Notes: a model not told the origin generated them from the letters alone. 64,000 nucleotides of DNA from Phlyctochytrium arcticum (GCA_025602905.1 JAHLKI010000011.1:620001-684000); one strand, 5' to 3'. Counted from the first letter of the stretch, positions 34,261 to 44,918 are shown. Translations and numbers: made by a program.

Positions 34261-35502
34261 ATGGCCAAATACGTACCTCCACACCGTCGTGGAGACGGCA
34301 AGGCCACTGGGACACCCCCACCAGTAGTAGCCCCGGCGGCAGAACCACAGCTCATTGGCTCCAATTTTCCATACGAGCTGAACTTTTTCCATGAGAACCT
34401 CTATCGGCGTTCACCACTCCTCCGGTCCTTACACTTACTAAAGGACGAGTTCGAAAAGGACGAAAATGTGGAGCGGATGTTTCAAAAGAACCGAGCAACA
34501 TCGGTACATACTATGTCTCCCGCGGCTTCCAAGGATAGCGCCTTGTCATCCCGCTTTGCCGACCAGTTCAAAGGTGCCATGAACGAGATTGATCGCCAGG
34601 CCGCGGGCAGACTCAAAAACCGGATCACCCGATTCTTGGATCTTGGAGCAGCCCCCGGTGGATTTTCCAAATGGATATTGGAGGAAAACGAAGGAGCTAC
34701 GGGCATGGCGGTTACATTATCACCGGAGATGGATGGTCTTCCTATGGTTCTGGAAGGTGCTCTCAGTGATCCCACCCGCTACCGGTCAACCTACCGTGAT
34801 GTGACAGACCGACCAATGGACATCAGTTTTATACGACCTTCAGAGTCTGACCCACCGACCGAGGCCGATTATGTTCCTCAGCCGGCATGCGACTTGGTCA
34901 TAGCGGGTTCAATATACCGCGATCACTCTACGGCCGATCCATCACGAACGAGTCCTCCTCCTATTCGGGGTCGCTCTCGGCAGCAACTCGCCATTTCCCA
35001 GATTCTTACTGCGTTAGCTAATTTGATGGAAGGTGGAACTATGATTGTTGTCTCCAATATGAAGCCGCTACTCTACAACCTTGAAATCCTGTGTTTCCTG
35101 CATCCGCTATTCGAACAACTGATACCTGTCAAGCCAACCGGTGTTCACACTATTCGTAGTTCCTATTATCTTGTCGCCTTGGGCTTCAAACGAGAAGACG
35201 CTGTTGCAACAGGGGCGTATACGAAACTACAAGAAGCGTTGGAGAAGATAGCAGCATCTGATGAAATCCTTGGCTTTGAAGGCTGTCTGTTGTTGAAAGA
35301 GGATGAATCCGTCATTATTGACAAATGGGCCGACTACATTCTCGAGTTCTTCCAACCATTTTGGCAGAGTCAGACAGAGGCATTGCAAGCCAAACTGACG
35401 CGCTTACGACGCGAGGGGCAAACTTCGTCCCGACCGCAGCAAGCATGGAAGAATCAGAATCGGAAAGATCAACATACTGGTGGCTGGCGGAGGGCGGCGT
35501 AG
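34261..35502 (+). CDS. FtsJ/RrmJ-fold methyltransferase-like protein, intronless
   Basis: 413 aa, single exon, ATG at 34261 (MAKYVPPHRRGDGKATG). The SAM-binding motif I is RFLDLGAAPGGFSKWILEEN, typical of the FtsJ 2'-O-methyltransferase fold. An inserted segment and CDLVIAGSIYRDH follow, where active FtsJ enzymes usually have an Asp within an SDxAP motif. QQLAISQILTALANLMEGGT, MIVVSNMKPLLYNLEILCFL and VHTIRSSYYLVALGFK complete the fold. The tail is Arg/Gln-rich. The canonical K-D-K-E tetrad is not clearly kept, so substrate and activity are uncertain. FtsJ-like proteins of this kind occur in many fungi without assigned function. Confidence 0.8.
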   Translation: MAKYVPPHRRGDGKATGTPPPVVAPAAEPQLIGSNFPYELNFFHENLYRRSPLLRSLHLLKDEFEKDENVERMFQKNRATSVHTMSPAASKDSALSSRFADQFKGAMNEIDRQAAGRLKNRITRFLDLGAAPGGFSKWILEENEGATGMAVTLSPEMDGLPMVLEGALSDPTRYRSTYRDVTDRPMDISFIRPSESDPPTEADYVPQPACDLVIAGSIYRDHSTADPSRTSPPPIRGRSRQQLAISQILTALANLMEGGTMIVVSNMKPLLYNLEILCFLHPLFEQLIPVKPTGVHTIRSSYYLVALGFKREDAVATGAYTKLQEALEKIAASDEILGFEGCLLLKEDESVIIDKWADYILEFFQPFWQSQTEALQAKLTRLRREGQTSSRPQQAWKNQNRKDQHTGGWRRAA

Positions 35503-35735
35503 ATCTCGTGTAAGAATCAATTCCGGTAGAATCCAGACACTATGCGAGGGCAGATTTGACTCCTCGATCGGACTAAGCTTATTCATGTATATAGATTTAG
35601 TTTTGCTAAAGCACGTAATGTCTTGAAGAACATGTAAATATCTTGTCTATTATCTAAAGTAACAGTAAAGTATGCACAAGTAGTTGTACCCGTTGATACG
35701 GACGCTGCTAATAAACGAGATGGTCCTAAACTTTA

Positions 35736-36748
35736 TTACTGTACGCTGCAATCCGACTTCTTGCCCGAACCCTGTTGGCGAAGAAAAGTTGGAACATGAA
35801 CGAGACTATAATACTCATAGCAGAGGAAACTTACTCTTCTCGAACCGGGCCCACTCTGTCCCGTAGATTTGACTGGAGCAGAATGTTGACGCGACCGTGA
35901 TCCCTGTTGTTCCTGCTGTCGACGTAGGGCTGCAGCTGCTGTATTGGAATTGCTCGTACTTGAGCGCTGGTGTTGTCCTTGTGCGGAAGGTTTGTTTTGG
36001 GCCAAAGATGGACACTTATGATCCGCCTCCAATCTATCAAAGTAGTCAGAATTGGTGTTTGAAGAGCGCGAACAAGCCAATTACCTGTGCTTGATACAAA
36101 ATGTTGCGCTGCAACTCGAGCATTTGATTGGAATCAGCTCACGTTTCCCACATCTTGGCAAACTGCACGCGTTCACATACGCCTTGCTGGATGTTGACGT
36201 CGTTTCATTTGGACAACCAGACTGTATATGTTCGTTCACCCGATTATTTGGGTCTACTCCTCGCTTTACCGGAATAACTTGTGCGCAGATAGGACAAGTG
36301 ATTGCTCGAGCATCAGCCTTCTCTGCTGGTAACTTTGCACATAGATGTCCTCGTTCGGGGGGATTCTCACGAGGATGCGAAATGAATACTGGATTTGAAT
36401 GATCCTGACTGTAAACATAAATTTTCTGTTGAGTAAGGCCTTCCTTTTGTATAAAGCAAGGTATTATTACCAGAATGACTGCAGAACAGAGAAGTCATTA
36501 GGCAGGAGTTCGTCAGATTTGAGAATCAAACAAAACGTACGTGTTTACAATAGCCGCAATTCAGAGGTAGGAAGTCTGGAGAAGAGAGTATAGTTAGATT
36601 TTCCAATCGAGATGAGGCATTTAGACATTTTTTGCCAACCGTACTGTTTGCAGTGATTGACTGCGCAATGTTTGCCGATGTCAGGCAGCTCCTAACAAAG
36701 GGTCAGACTAGACATCACCAAAACAGTACAAGAACGATCTCATACCAT
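35736..36748 (-). CDS. AN1-type zinc-finger protein, ZFAND2 family, with 8-nt microexon
   Basis: ZFAND2/Cuz1-type protein, which links proteasome or Cdc48 to arsenite and proteotoxic stress. Six exons in my model: the ATG alone (36746-36748), 36640-36691, 36541-36575, the 8-nt exon 36471-36478, 36085-36408, 35835-36033 and 35736-35771 (seven counting the ATG exon), totalling 657 nt and 218 aa. First AN1 finger: ELPDIGKHCAVNHCKQYDFL, PLNCGYCKHSFCQDH; the microexon supplies S-F and part of the third-pair Cys. Second part: CPICAQVIPVKRGVDP, and AN1 finger CSLPRCGKRELIPIKCSSCS with FCIKHRLEADHKCP. The end is GSGKKSDCSVQ. Splice phases are consistent throughout. Confidence 0.88.
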
Positions 36749-37165
36749 AGAAATCAATCACCGCGAATATCAGCGGGGGATGTATTGGGCCCCTTGATTT
36801 ACGGAATGTTCAAGTTTTCAAGCACAATTTTGAGATCGCCAACAAAAGAAGGTTGCTTTCCCCCAGCGCGGCGGCGCAGCTCTCCAGCAGCTCTCAATCG
36901 GAGCTGAAAGCCTGAAACTCTGACAAATGTTTGAAGTATGATACAAATATTTGAGGTGAATGAAGTCTAGACGTACAAAAAGCAGTGCAATTCTACACTA
37001 TTCGGATTAAAATTCAGTCAGATTCTGTTCTACTTAATAAAGGATTGGAAAGTCGCTGCTCAACTCGCTGATGTCGGGAGTTTGAGGTTTCAAACTCGTT
37101 TTCCATGTTGATATGGTGATGGTCTCCGAATCGCACCTACCAGCACCAAAACGGTTCGCCGGGGC
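36749..37165. other. Intergenic region, AN1 gene promoter
   Basis: 417 bp upstream of the AN1 gene and 3' of the CARP-domain gene. No supported gene. Confidence 0.45.
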
Positions 37166-37858
37166 TCATCTACCAACTCCGGGTGCTGGCGTTTGCTCCG
37201 CAACATCCCCATAAAGGTTACACGGTTTTGTAACAAATTTTCCGTCAACGTAGGTCGTCTTCAGACGAATAGGACCAGATCCCCCGGGATTTGACGGCGT
37301 AGGTGCTGTGGGCACGTAATTTTCATCAGCGGGAACTTTGTAGCGCCCTTCAGTACCAGTGCATTCCAAGATAAGATCTGCACATTTGCTTGTGTAGATA
37401 GTCCACCCTGATGTAGAAGGCTGCCCGGGGGATGTGACTGGGACGGGTAAAACGATCCGCACCTTTTCGCTCGAGTCTACCGTGATAGTCCCGTAGCTAT
37501 TTGTAGGTTCACTGTTCCCTTCCTGTGCCCCCGCAGCGGGTGAACTGCTTTCATCGATAATCGTTACGCTGGTCCCTTTGCACTGAATCAGCTCTACGGC
37601 GCCAATCACTTTGCCAATAATGACTTCTATTGAAGGATCCTTGTTGCAACGTTCGATTGTTACTTGAGCCGCTTTTGCGTTCGACAGGTCAAACCGAGTG
37701 CCGGTGCAATTCGTAATAAAGAAAGGGGAGGGGGAAGGACGAGTCTCGGCAGTAACTATGCGGAGGCCATTGTTGCCTGACGCTTCTTGGTCGTTGGTCA
37801 ATGAATCGTAGACTGTGCGCGCGGGGCGTGAGTTGAGGATTTGAAAGATGTGGGCCAT
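37166..37858 (-). CDS. Stand-alone CAP C-terminal (CARP/C-CAP) domain protein
   Basis: Resembles the beta-helical C-terminal domain of cyclase-associated protein, which exchanges nucleotide on actin monomers, without the N-terminal CAP domains. From the ATG at 37858: MAHIFQILNSRPARTVYDSL, then repeated beta strands: FFITNCTGTRFDLSNAKAAQ, VELIQCKGTSVTIIDE, YGTITVDSSEKVRIVLPVPV, GWTIYTSKCADLILECTGTE. The tail reads PIRLKTTYVDGKFVTKPCNL. About 230 aa, apparently a single exon. The frame is open to 37978 with another ATG, giving a hydrophobic leader; the shorter start fits a cytosolic protein better. Family call from strand pattern and C-x-x-V/I motifs, moderately sure. Confidence 0.7.
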   Translation of the reverse strand: MAHIFQILNSRPARTVYDSLTNDQEASGNNGLRIVTAETRPSPSPFFITNCTGTRFDLSNAKAAQVTIERCNKDPSIEVIIGKVIGAVELIQCKGTSVTIIDESSSPAAGAQEGNSEPTNSYGTITVDSSEKVRIVLPVPVTSPGQPSTSGWTIYTSKCADLILECTGTEGRYKVPADENYVPTAPTPSNPGGSGPIRLKTTYVDGKFVTKPCNLYGDVAEQTPAPGVGR

Positions 37859-38387
37859 CTTGGACTCACGTTTGTTGTTGCCGCGCGCGACAACCTCGCA
37901 AGATAACCTCGCAAGCAACAACAAATGTCCCAGGATCGGATCAAGCAACGACCTTGTTGCCCACACATGTTTTTTCATGGTGCAAGGTTTCGAGCCATCT
38001 TCGGCGTACGAACCCCAGCACTTTCGCTAGCAGAGGTTTACAGAGCTCCAGTCTGCAGCAGATAGACTTTCACTAACAGTCTTGGCCGCCCTTGTCCAGG
38101 CTTTACCAAAAGTCGACGGAAGTCGAACTTTAACTCTCTGCTCGATCCTTTTTTTTGTTTTTTGGAGGTCTTCGCAAATGCCTACATAACTCACTCAGTG
38201 GTATGCCATGAGCATAGGCCACAATACTGGCTTGCGGTGTAGAAGGAACTATGTGAGGTGAATTGGATAAATAGAACGACGTTAATTTTTACAAAGTAGC
38301 AGCAGCAGGTTTTCATCCTCGACCTAGCTGAATAGAATAATAGAAACAAAGTATGTTACGAAATTTTGTTGAGATCCGGTCTTCCAC
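37859..38387. other. Intergenic region
   Basis: 529 bp, promoter side of the CARP gene and 3' side of the membrane-protein gene. Contains a T-rich run near 38149-38163. No gene seen. Confidence 0.45.
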
Positions 38388-39379
38388 TCATTGCGTGACG
38401 TGAACGTATTCCTCCATGAAAGCTTTCCAGTTGAGCGAGCTGTAGCTTGAGCTGCCCAAAGTCATATTCCAGGACATGGACTCAATCACCCGCTGGTTCA
38501 AATATTGCGTCAAGTATCCTATTCCAGCGGTGGTGATACAGATGGTAATGGACAACAATTTCGGGTCGAGTATGCCTTGAAACAGGTGAGTGTAAAGAGG
38601 AATGTACATAAACCCGACGAGGAAAATGAAAAGGCAGACGATTTTGCTAATGGTGAGGCAAATGGGTCAGAACGAGAGTAATCGTTTGAAACGTCTGCCC
38701 ACTTCAGACCCACCTTGATCGCCGTAAAAGACTAATGTCTCGCGCGTCTGTTACGTCGGCATAGGCAATGGTCAAAAGGAGCAATCCCGAAATGTATGTA
38801 GCGTACCAAAGGTACGGAGTGGGGTTCCATCTTGATCCATATGTTTGATACCCAAGAACAAGCAGACCCACAACTAGAAGGCTACATGAAGCAAATGCGT
38901 AATGTAGAGCAAAGGATAAACATACCATATTCACAGAAAATAAGCAGATGAATTGATAGGGACATCATACGCAAGCCGTAGCATCGTTGCCAAGTTTGAG
39001 ATTCTTTAGACCGTAGGTAGAATTGAAATGCCGCTGGATAAAGAAAGACGTGGGAGAGAGACAGAAGGAACCACCTTGCAACGAAACAAACATTAGTCCG
39101 ACGTTGCACTATGCGGCAATCACAAACATACAAGGTTGTTGATTTAATATGCCAGATAGGTGTTTGGAGTACCAATGTCAAGACAGTGGTGAAGATGATT
39201 CCACACGCTAGACACAAAAGCGTCTGCAGGTAGTGCACTTTTAAAATCACATCTTGTCTTTGCTGATTTAAGAAGTATGCTTGAGTCGTTTTTTTGATTC
39301 CTGGAAGCAACACAGCATCCGATTTTAGATAGTCGCTTCTGCCGAGAATCGGTATTGAAAGTGATTTCTTGGTATCCAT
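38388..39379 (-). CDS. Seven-transmembrane candidate protein, family unknown
   Basis: Spliced gene with four exons whose phases agree. From the ATG at 39379 (MDTKKSLSIPILGRSDYLKS) the protein has about seven hydrophobic helices: LQTLLCLACGIIFTTVLTLV; WFLLSLSHVFLYPAAFQFYL; MMSLSIHLLIFC; VVGLLVLGYQTYG; YLWYATYISGLLLLTIAYAD; IVCLFIFLVGFMYIPLYTHL; and LLSITICITTAGIGYLTQYL. The C-terminal tail is short (SLNWKAFMEEYVHVTQ). The topology resembles a GPCR or 7TM-RGS protein without the RGS part, but no diagnostic motif was recognised. The frame is open upstream to 39553 without an ATG, so a 5' exon could exist. Confidence 0.65.
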
Positions 39380-40037
39380 TATTGCAAGTTGACTCTTATA
39401 CTCGGTCGAGGAGGGTAGGATTTCTCTGGGATTTTTCCAATCGCGGTTGTTTGACTTGCTGCTGCTTACGAACTGCTGACGCGCGAAACTCCGACTACCA
39501 AAATCTCGGAGCACGCGGAGCAAGTCAAAGCGGGCGATAGCCGATAGCCACAAGTTGTAAAATGAATTACGCTATCATTCTATTGCACTGGGAAAATCTT
39601 TTCATTTCTGATTTTATCAAGTCACAGTCCGTCTCGTTTGACTTAGTGGTACTGTCCCACTTTCAGCACGAGAAGGTTCTTGGCGGGCCAAGTTTCTAGG
39701 GGTCTCTGTCGGGATGTCATCATACCAAGAAGCTGCAGCAGTATGTATGCGTTTCCTTTGTTGAAAAGGGGCTTGAGAGCCGGGATCTGCTTCCGCCAAG
39801 CCTTTGCACACTGCCATCTCTTCCATGCCCGTGAATCTCTTACGTATCGAAGTACGGGCCCGGATTGGGATCTCGTACGCGAAGACAATGGCCCTATTAT
39901 GCGCAAGAAATGAATGATACATGTAATGGGTGGTCGCCGGGAGAGATAAAAGCGGTTGGCCTGAGACAAATCTCCCCAGTGTTCTAGCTAGGTCCCGATA
40001 TCCTGGCATTTGTCTTACGCCTCTGGGAAATACCAAT
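39380..40037. other. Intergenic region upstream of the mucin-like gene
   Basis: 658 bp between two divergent genes. Overlapping frames on both strands near 39617-40081 have no conserved sequence. Presumed promoter region. Confidence 0.4.
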
Positions 40038-41956
40038 ATGCGTACAACATTTGCATTGGTGTTTATGGCGGCAGCAGCCATGGCTGCACCTGCCCGTCGG
40101 CAGAGTAGGTGGTCTCATGCAACCAATCCTGAGTTTTACTCATACGTTCCCACGCAGTTCCAAATTTCGTTTCCACTTTGCTCTTTGGGACATCTACCAC
40201 AACCGATGTGCCTACCTCAACAGTTGATTCATCTGGTAGTATCTTCACTAGTTCCCTCCTGCCCTCCGTCAACGGTCGTCGTGGTAAGGGGCAATTAAGT
40301 CTTCTGATTCTACGTGTAATTGATCATGGTTTAGACGTGTTCGCTCGACAGTCCACTGGCGTTAGAAGGTGCAATGCAAATTGCGATGCCGCGTATCGGG
40401 AGACCGACCTCATTTGCAACGCGCGGGGCAATGACGAATCTTGCATTCGTTTCCGGGATCAGTACGATGCTACTTGCCGTCGGGACTGGTAAGTCACATT
40501 GAATTGCTCCACAGAATAAACCTGTTTAAGTATCCGTTCTCCTTCCAGTGCTGCCAGTGGAGGACCTCCATCGACCCGTCCGCGAGTTACCCCCGTAGTA
40601 CCCCGTCCTACTGTCGTTCCAACCGCTGCTCCCGCTACAACCATTCGGACGGTGGCCGTTCCTGTTCTGACTACTATCGATAATACTGTTGTTCCCGTCT
40701 TTACCACTATTGACAACACTGTCGTTCCGGAAGTCACCACCAGCTTTGTTCCCGAGGAAGTTTCCACAACCATCTCCAACACTGTCGCACCTGAGACTTC
40801 GACGAGCGATGAAGGTACCAAAACACAAACTGTTACCGCTACCAGCACGCAGGAACCAGAGACTTCGACAATCACGCAGGAACCAGAGACATCAACAATG
40901 ACGCAGGAGCCAGAGACTTCCACTCTCACCCAAGAGCCAGAGACGTCGACCGTTACTCAGGAGCCAGAGACATCTACTCTCACGCAAGAGCCAGAGACGT
41001 CCACCGTTACCCAGGAGCCAGAGACCTCCACCGTTACCCAAGAGCCAGAGACGTCCACAGTGACCCAGGAGCCAGAGACATCCACCCTCACCCAAGAGCC
41101 AGAGACATCTACGGTGACCCAGGAGCCTGAGACGTCCACCGTTACCCAAGAGCCAGAGACGTCCACAGTGACCCAAGAGCCAGAAACATCCACTGTCACT
41201 CAAGAGCCAGAGACATCCACTGTCACCCAGGAGCCAGCAACTTCGACAGTCAGTCAAGAGCCCGAGACAGTCGCCGTGACTCAAATTGTGGTACAGACCC
41301 CTAGTCCTTCTCCTACCAGCTCCCAAGTGGTAGTCATTCAGACATCCACCGTGCAAGCGGCCCAAGCTGAGACCACCACGGTTGTAGTCCCTGTCACCAC
41401 GACCACCTCGGCCTCTCCAACGGAAATACCCGCAGTCATCCAAGCTTGTCTATCAACATGTGATGTTACATACAACGCTACGACCGCTATTTGTGATGCA
41501 CAAAGCAACCCCACCGAATGCCTCCAGTTCAGGGACGAATACGCAAGACAATGCACAGCGGCATGCAATAGCTTGCCCGCCTCGCTATCCACTAGTGTTG
41601 CGCTTCCCACTGCAGTCGTTCCGGTCACAAGTGTCCCAGGGGTGGAACCAACTACCACGGCCGCTGAGGCCACTACTACCGTCACGGTTCCGGCAACTAC
41701 AACTGAAGAACCCGAGGCAACTACCACTGAAGAACCCGAGGCAACTACCACCGAAGAACCCGAGGCAACTACTACTGAAGAACCCGAGGCCACAACAACC
41801 GTCGTAATTCCGGTACCCACAACCGAAGCACCCGAGGCTACAGCCACATCCGAAGTACCCCAGGCGACTGAAACTCCTGCTGTGGTTGTCATTACCACTA
41901 CAGTTGCAGTTCCACCAGAATCAGCCCCTACCCCTCCTCCCATTGGTCCCGTTTGA
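40038..41956 (+). CDS. Secreted mucin-like repeat protein with two six-cysteine modules
   Basis: Predicted extracellular or cell-wall glycoprotein. The ATG at 40038 gives a signal peptide (MRTTFALVFMAAAAMAAPAR). Introns in consistent phase join to NFVSTLLFGTSTTTDVPTST, then a first Cys module beginning RRCNANCDAAYRETDLICNA and, across an intron, ending TCRRDC. A Thr/Val-rich spacer leads to 16 nine-residue repeats (TQEPETSTV-like), further Thr/Ser-rich sequence, and a second Cys module starting CLSTCDVTYNATTAICDA and ending CTAAC. Then come four EEPEATTT repeats and a Pro/Val/Thr end. No GPI-anchor hydrophobic tail is visible. Both modules share spacing C-x3-C-x10-C-x8-C-x10-C-x3-C. Dense Ser/Thr suggests heavy O-glycosylation. 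Not a family I can name. Confidence 0.75.
40847..41278 (+). repeat. 16 tandem 27-bp coding repeats (TQEPETSTV)
   Basis: In-frame minisatellite within the mucin-like gene. Units of nine codons differ mostly at the last residue (V, L, I, M) and at third codon positions. The last two are divergent (QEPATSTV, QEPETVAV). Protein identity is stricter than DNA identity, which points to selection on the protein. Confidence 0.9.
41705..41800 (+). repeat. Four tandem 24-bp coding repeats (EEPEATTT)
   Basis: Second, independent repeat array in the same gene; four nearly identical units. Confidence 0.85.
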
Positions 41957-42497
41957 AGAGTGCTGTGGTATGATGTGGCTGTTGTTCCCACGCGAGCCAC
42001 TCCTTTTGGTTAGAAGCTTGTTTAGTGCATTTGTTGATACCTTTTCTGTAAAATCTCTTTTTTGTGCGGTTCTGTGTAAACATTTTGATTGGCCTCTTCT
42101 GTAAAAATGGCCGTAAGAAATATATGAATTTCTTCATCTTCATTGTCCGTTTGCTTTACTCAGGACAAAAACCGAAGGAAGTAGCAAGCAACTCAACTTC
42201 CAATTCTCTTCTGACACCTAAAAAGTAGATGTTGATCTACCCGTCGAACATGTTAATAAATCCGATCGAATTCATAACTATGTCAAAATTGATTTTGAAC
42301 ACGCTTGTGTGTTCAGGGTCTTGGATCGCAATCGGAAAATTATACTTGAATTTTTTCTCCGGTCTTGGAGCACCATGGGTCAATAGAATGTTGCTATTTA
42401 TGGTTTTCTCAACCAAGATCAATTTTGAAATTATTTTTGTTTCTTCTCCAGTCGGAAAATTACCACGGAAGCTCATTAGACTGCAGTTAGACGAACC
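41957..42497. other. AT-rich intergenic region
   Basis: 541 bp with low GC compared to its neighbours. A 90-codon plus-strand frame (42229-42501) overlaps a 79-codon minus-strand frame; neither has recognisable sequence. Probably 3' UTR plus promoter. Confidence 0.4.
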
Positions 42498-44771
42498 ATG
42501 ACCCGGCCAACATCAACAAAGACAGATCTTCCGGTAACGTCGGGCCCGATGACACTCGCTGCTCCCACTGCACCATCAACAGCGTCCAAGACAAGGCATT
42601 ATTTTGGGCACCATCCCTTGCATCATCAGCAATCCCAGAAATTGGAGCGGAGCGATGCGGGAATACCTCTGCTCATCAAGCATGCGATTATTGAAAAATG
42701 TCCGGCACGACTTCAAAGTTACGAGCCCAGGGAGGTAGCAATCAGGACGGAACAAAAATTCGCTTTGCGGGAAACGAATGCTGGGAAGCTCGAAAAGACT
42801 AAACGACGCGCGGTAACCGGAGGCAATGTTCCCATACTGACGGGCATGAATGCTGATTGATGTACATAGGATGTTTACCGATGCGGATTTTGTGCTGATG
42901 CCAAGGAATCATACAAACCTCTAGGTTCGAAGTACGAACTTTGAACGCAGACAGAACGATGTCTGTTGTTCCAATAATTGGGAAGCTAACCCCTCTTTTT
43001 CTGTAATAGGCGAGCCATTTCTTGATTCAGAGCAACTTATGAACGCTGCTTTGCGTTTGGACCCCTCTATGATACAAAGGTAACAGATAATGTATTTCTG
43101 TTCTTGAATCAAATCTTTCTGACATGGTGCAGCGCGAACAACGCGGGAGACGCGCAGGAGGCCTTGAATCCTCATGAAGTGCGAAGTTCCTCGCGTCGCT
43201 TTCGCCAAGTTGGTAAATTAGTATTGCGAAGCAAGTCAGCTTGGTGCCCTGAACATAGTGTTGATGGCAGGGTCAGGCCCACGCCACAATAATGGGTTCA
43301 ATTTAATCAAAGAAAAGTTGGGCAAGTCCCGAGGACGGATGAATGCTGTCAAGGTCAGTTGCGATCAGCCCATGGGTTTTGCTGCAAGTCTTTTCAACCC
43401 GTCATTGCAGTATGGAATACCCTTTACAGCAACAATTGATGACAGCGCCTGGAAGTACCGAATGGATGCTGCGCGATCGGGGCGGACTGATGCGCAGTTG
43501 CAAGAAGGACAAGGTTTGAGAGAGCTCTCTTTTTGGTTTGCTAGCAACCAGACCAGCTGATACGTGGCATGATTGTGTAACCTTCTAGTCAACTGGCACA
43601 ATCTAAAAGTTGACACCGATAAACAGGCATACTTTCAGAATCTGGTCGAAAGGGAGCTACCAGGACTTGCAGGTATTTCCGCTAATCCAGGTGCATGTGA
43701 GGCATTTCGTAACCTTCTAAGGAACAGCAAAGTCAAAGCGGACAGGGCTGCGCACAGCTACGGCCGCGACGCGTACACAAGAGCAATGGGGCTTTCCTCG
43801 CGACCGGCATCCACCGCAGGAGTACCCTACTTCTGCTGACACAGAACCAAGATCTACTGAGCCTAACTCGCAACAAGGTAGCATGGATGTGTCTTTTTGT
43901 GTATTGAATACCGACGAATGAATTGTATCACCTTAGAGTTTCCATCGCTTCCCTCTACCCCTGCTGCGCGTCAAAGTGGCCTAACATCAAAATCGATCGA
44001 GCAAATATTGAACATTCGGAGAGATGACAGCACGACCGTTGCAACGGACCAGGTTGGTTCGATATAGTGCTCTTCTAAGTACCTTCTAACGCGCTCAACA
44101 GTATTATACTACCCGGGAACATTTTTATGAAGAGCGAAGACGGCTCACACAAGTGCTGCTGGAGGATCTCAATCGGTGAGCACCAGTGTAGCTGGTTGGG
44201 CACACATACAAGGACTAAGCTCTCTGTCACAGCATGGATTTTGAACGTGAGCCAAACTTTGTTCGCAAGTTCAAGACGTTCAAAGTTGGAAAGGTTAGCG
44301 TAATATGAGGAAAAAGATTATGCCCGATGCTGACTTATTGATCAAGGGAACAATGTTTACTGATGATGTTTCGGCAATGCGGCGAAGAGCAGATGCGCAG
44401 CGAACAAAGGAGAAAGACCGCCTCTTACGCCAACACCCATGGTACAATGAGCTACTGAATAAGGTCGTGTTGAACGGCGTTAAGCGAGAGATTTCGGAGT
44501 ACGAAGCATTGCTGCTAAACCGGGTTAAATGGTAAGCTGATATGTTCAAAAAATAAGCATAGTTAATCAACATCTTTCGATTGACAGCGTCATTGAGGAC
44601 AACTTATCCTTCACACAAAACACGTTCGTCCAACTGATGAAAGTACTACCAACCCATGAGTTCATGCAAGACGACATTCAACGCATCATTCGTTTCGTCA
44701 AAACTCATGGCAACATATCGGAGCGTGAATACCTGGAGGCAATTGAGATGGCAGGACACACATACGAATAG
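42498..44771 (+). CDS. Multi-exon gene, unrecognised product
   Basis: Eight or more short exons joined by phase-consistent introns. From the ATG at 42498: MTRPTSTKTDLPVTSGPMTL, a basic region (KTKRRA), possibly DVYRCGFCADAKESYKPL, then GEPFLDSEQLMNAALRLDPS, NNGFNLIKEKLGKSRGRMNA, VNWHNLKVDTDKQAYFQNLV, EFPSLPSTPAARQSGLTSKS, YYTTREHFYEERRRLTQVLL with EDLNRMDFEREPNFVRKFK. The last exons give DADLLIKGTMFTDDVSAMRR, HPWYNELLNKVVLNGVKREI and IIRFVKTHGNISEREYLEAI ending MAGHTYE. The product is mainly helical and charged. Exon boundaries near 43700-43830 and 44290-44320 are uncertain. I do not recognise the family. Confidence 0.6.
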
Positions 44772-44918
44772 AAAACTCTTGGTGTTTTAGGCATTATCAT
44801 TTACGATAGGTCATGCAGATTTATGAATTGGTAGTTAGTGTATAGAGCGAGACGGATATGTACATATTCCAAACAAATAAAATAGATCACTCTCGAGGTC
44901 TGCTTGGTTATTGCGATG

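Noticed and set aside
40892..41443. Minus-strand Leu/Trp/Gly repeat frames opposite the mucin-like gene
   Set aside because: They only mirror the 27-bp repeats on the plus strand; the plus strand has a signal peptide, introns and cysteine modules.
42229..42501. 90-codon AT-rich plus-strand frame
   Set aside because: The opposite strand is equally open and neither translation resembles a protein; low GC is the simpler explanation.
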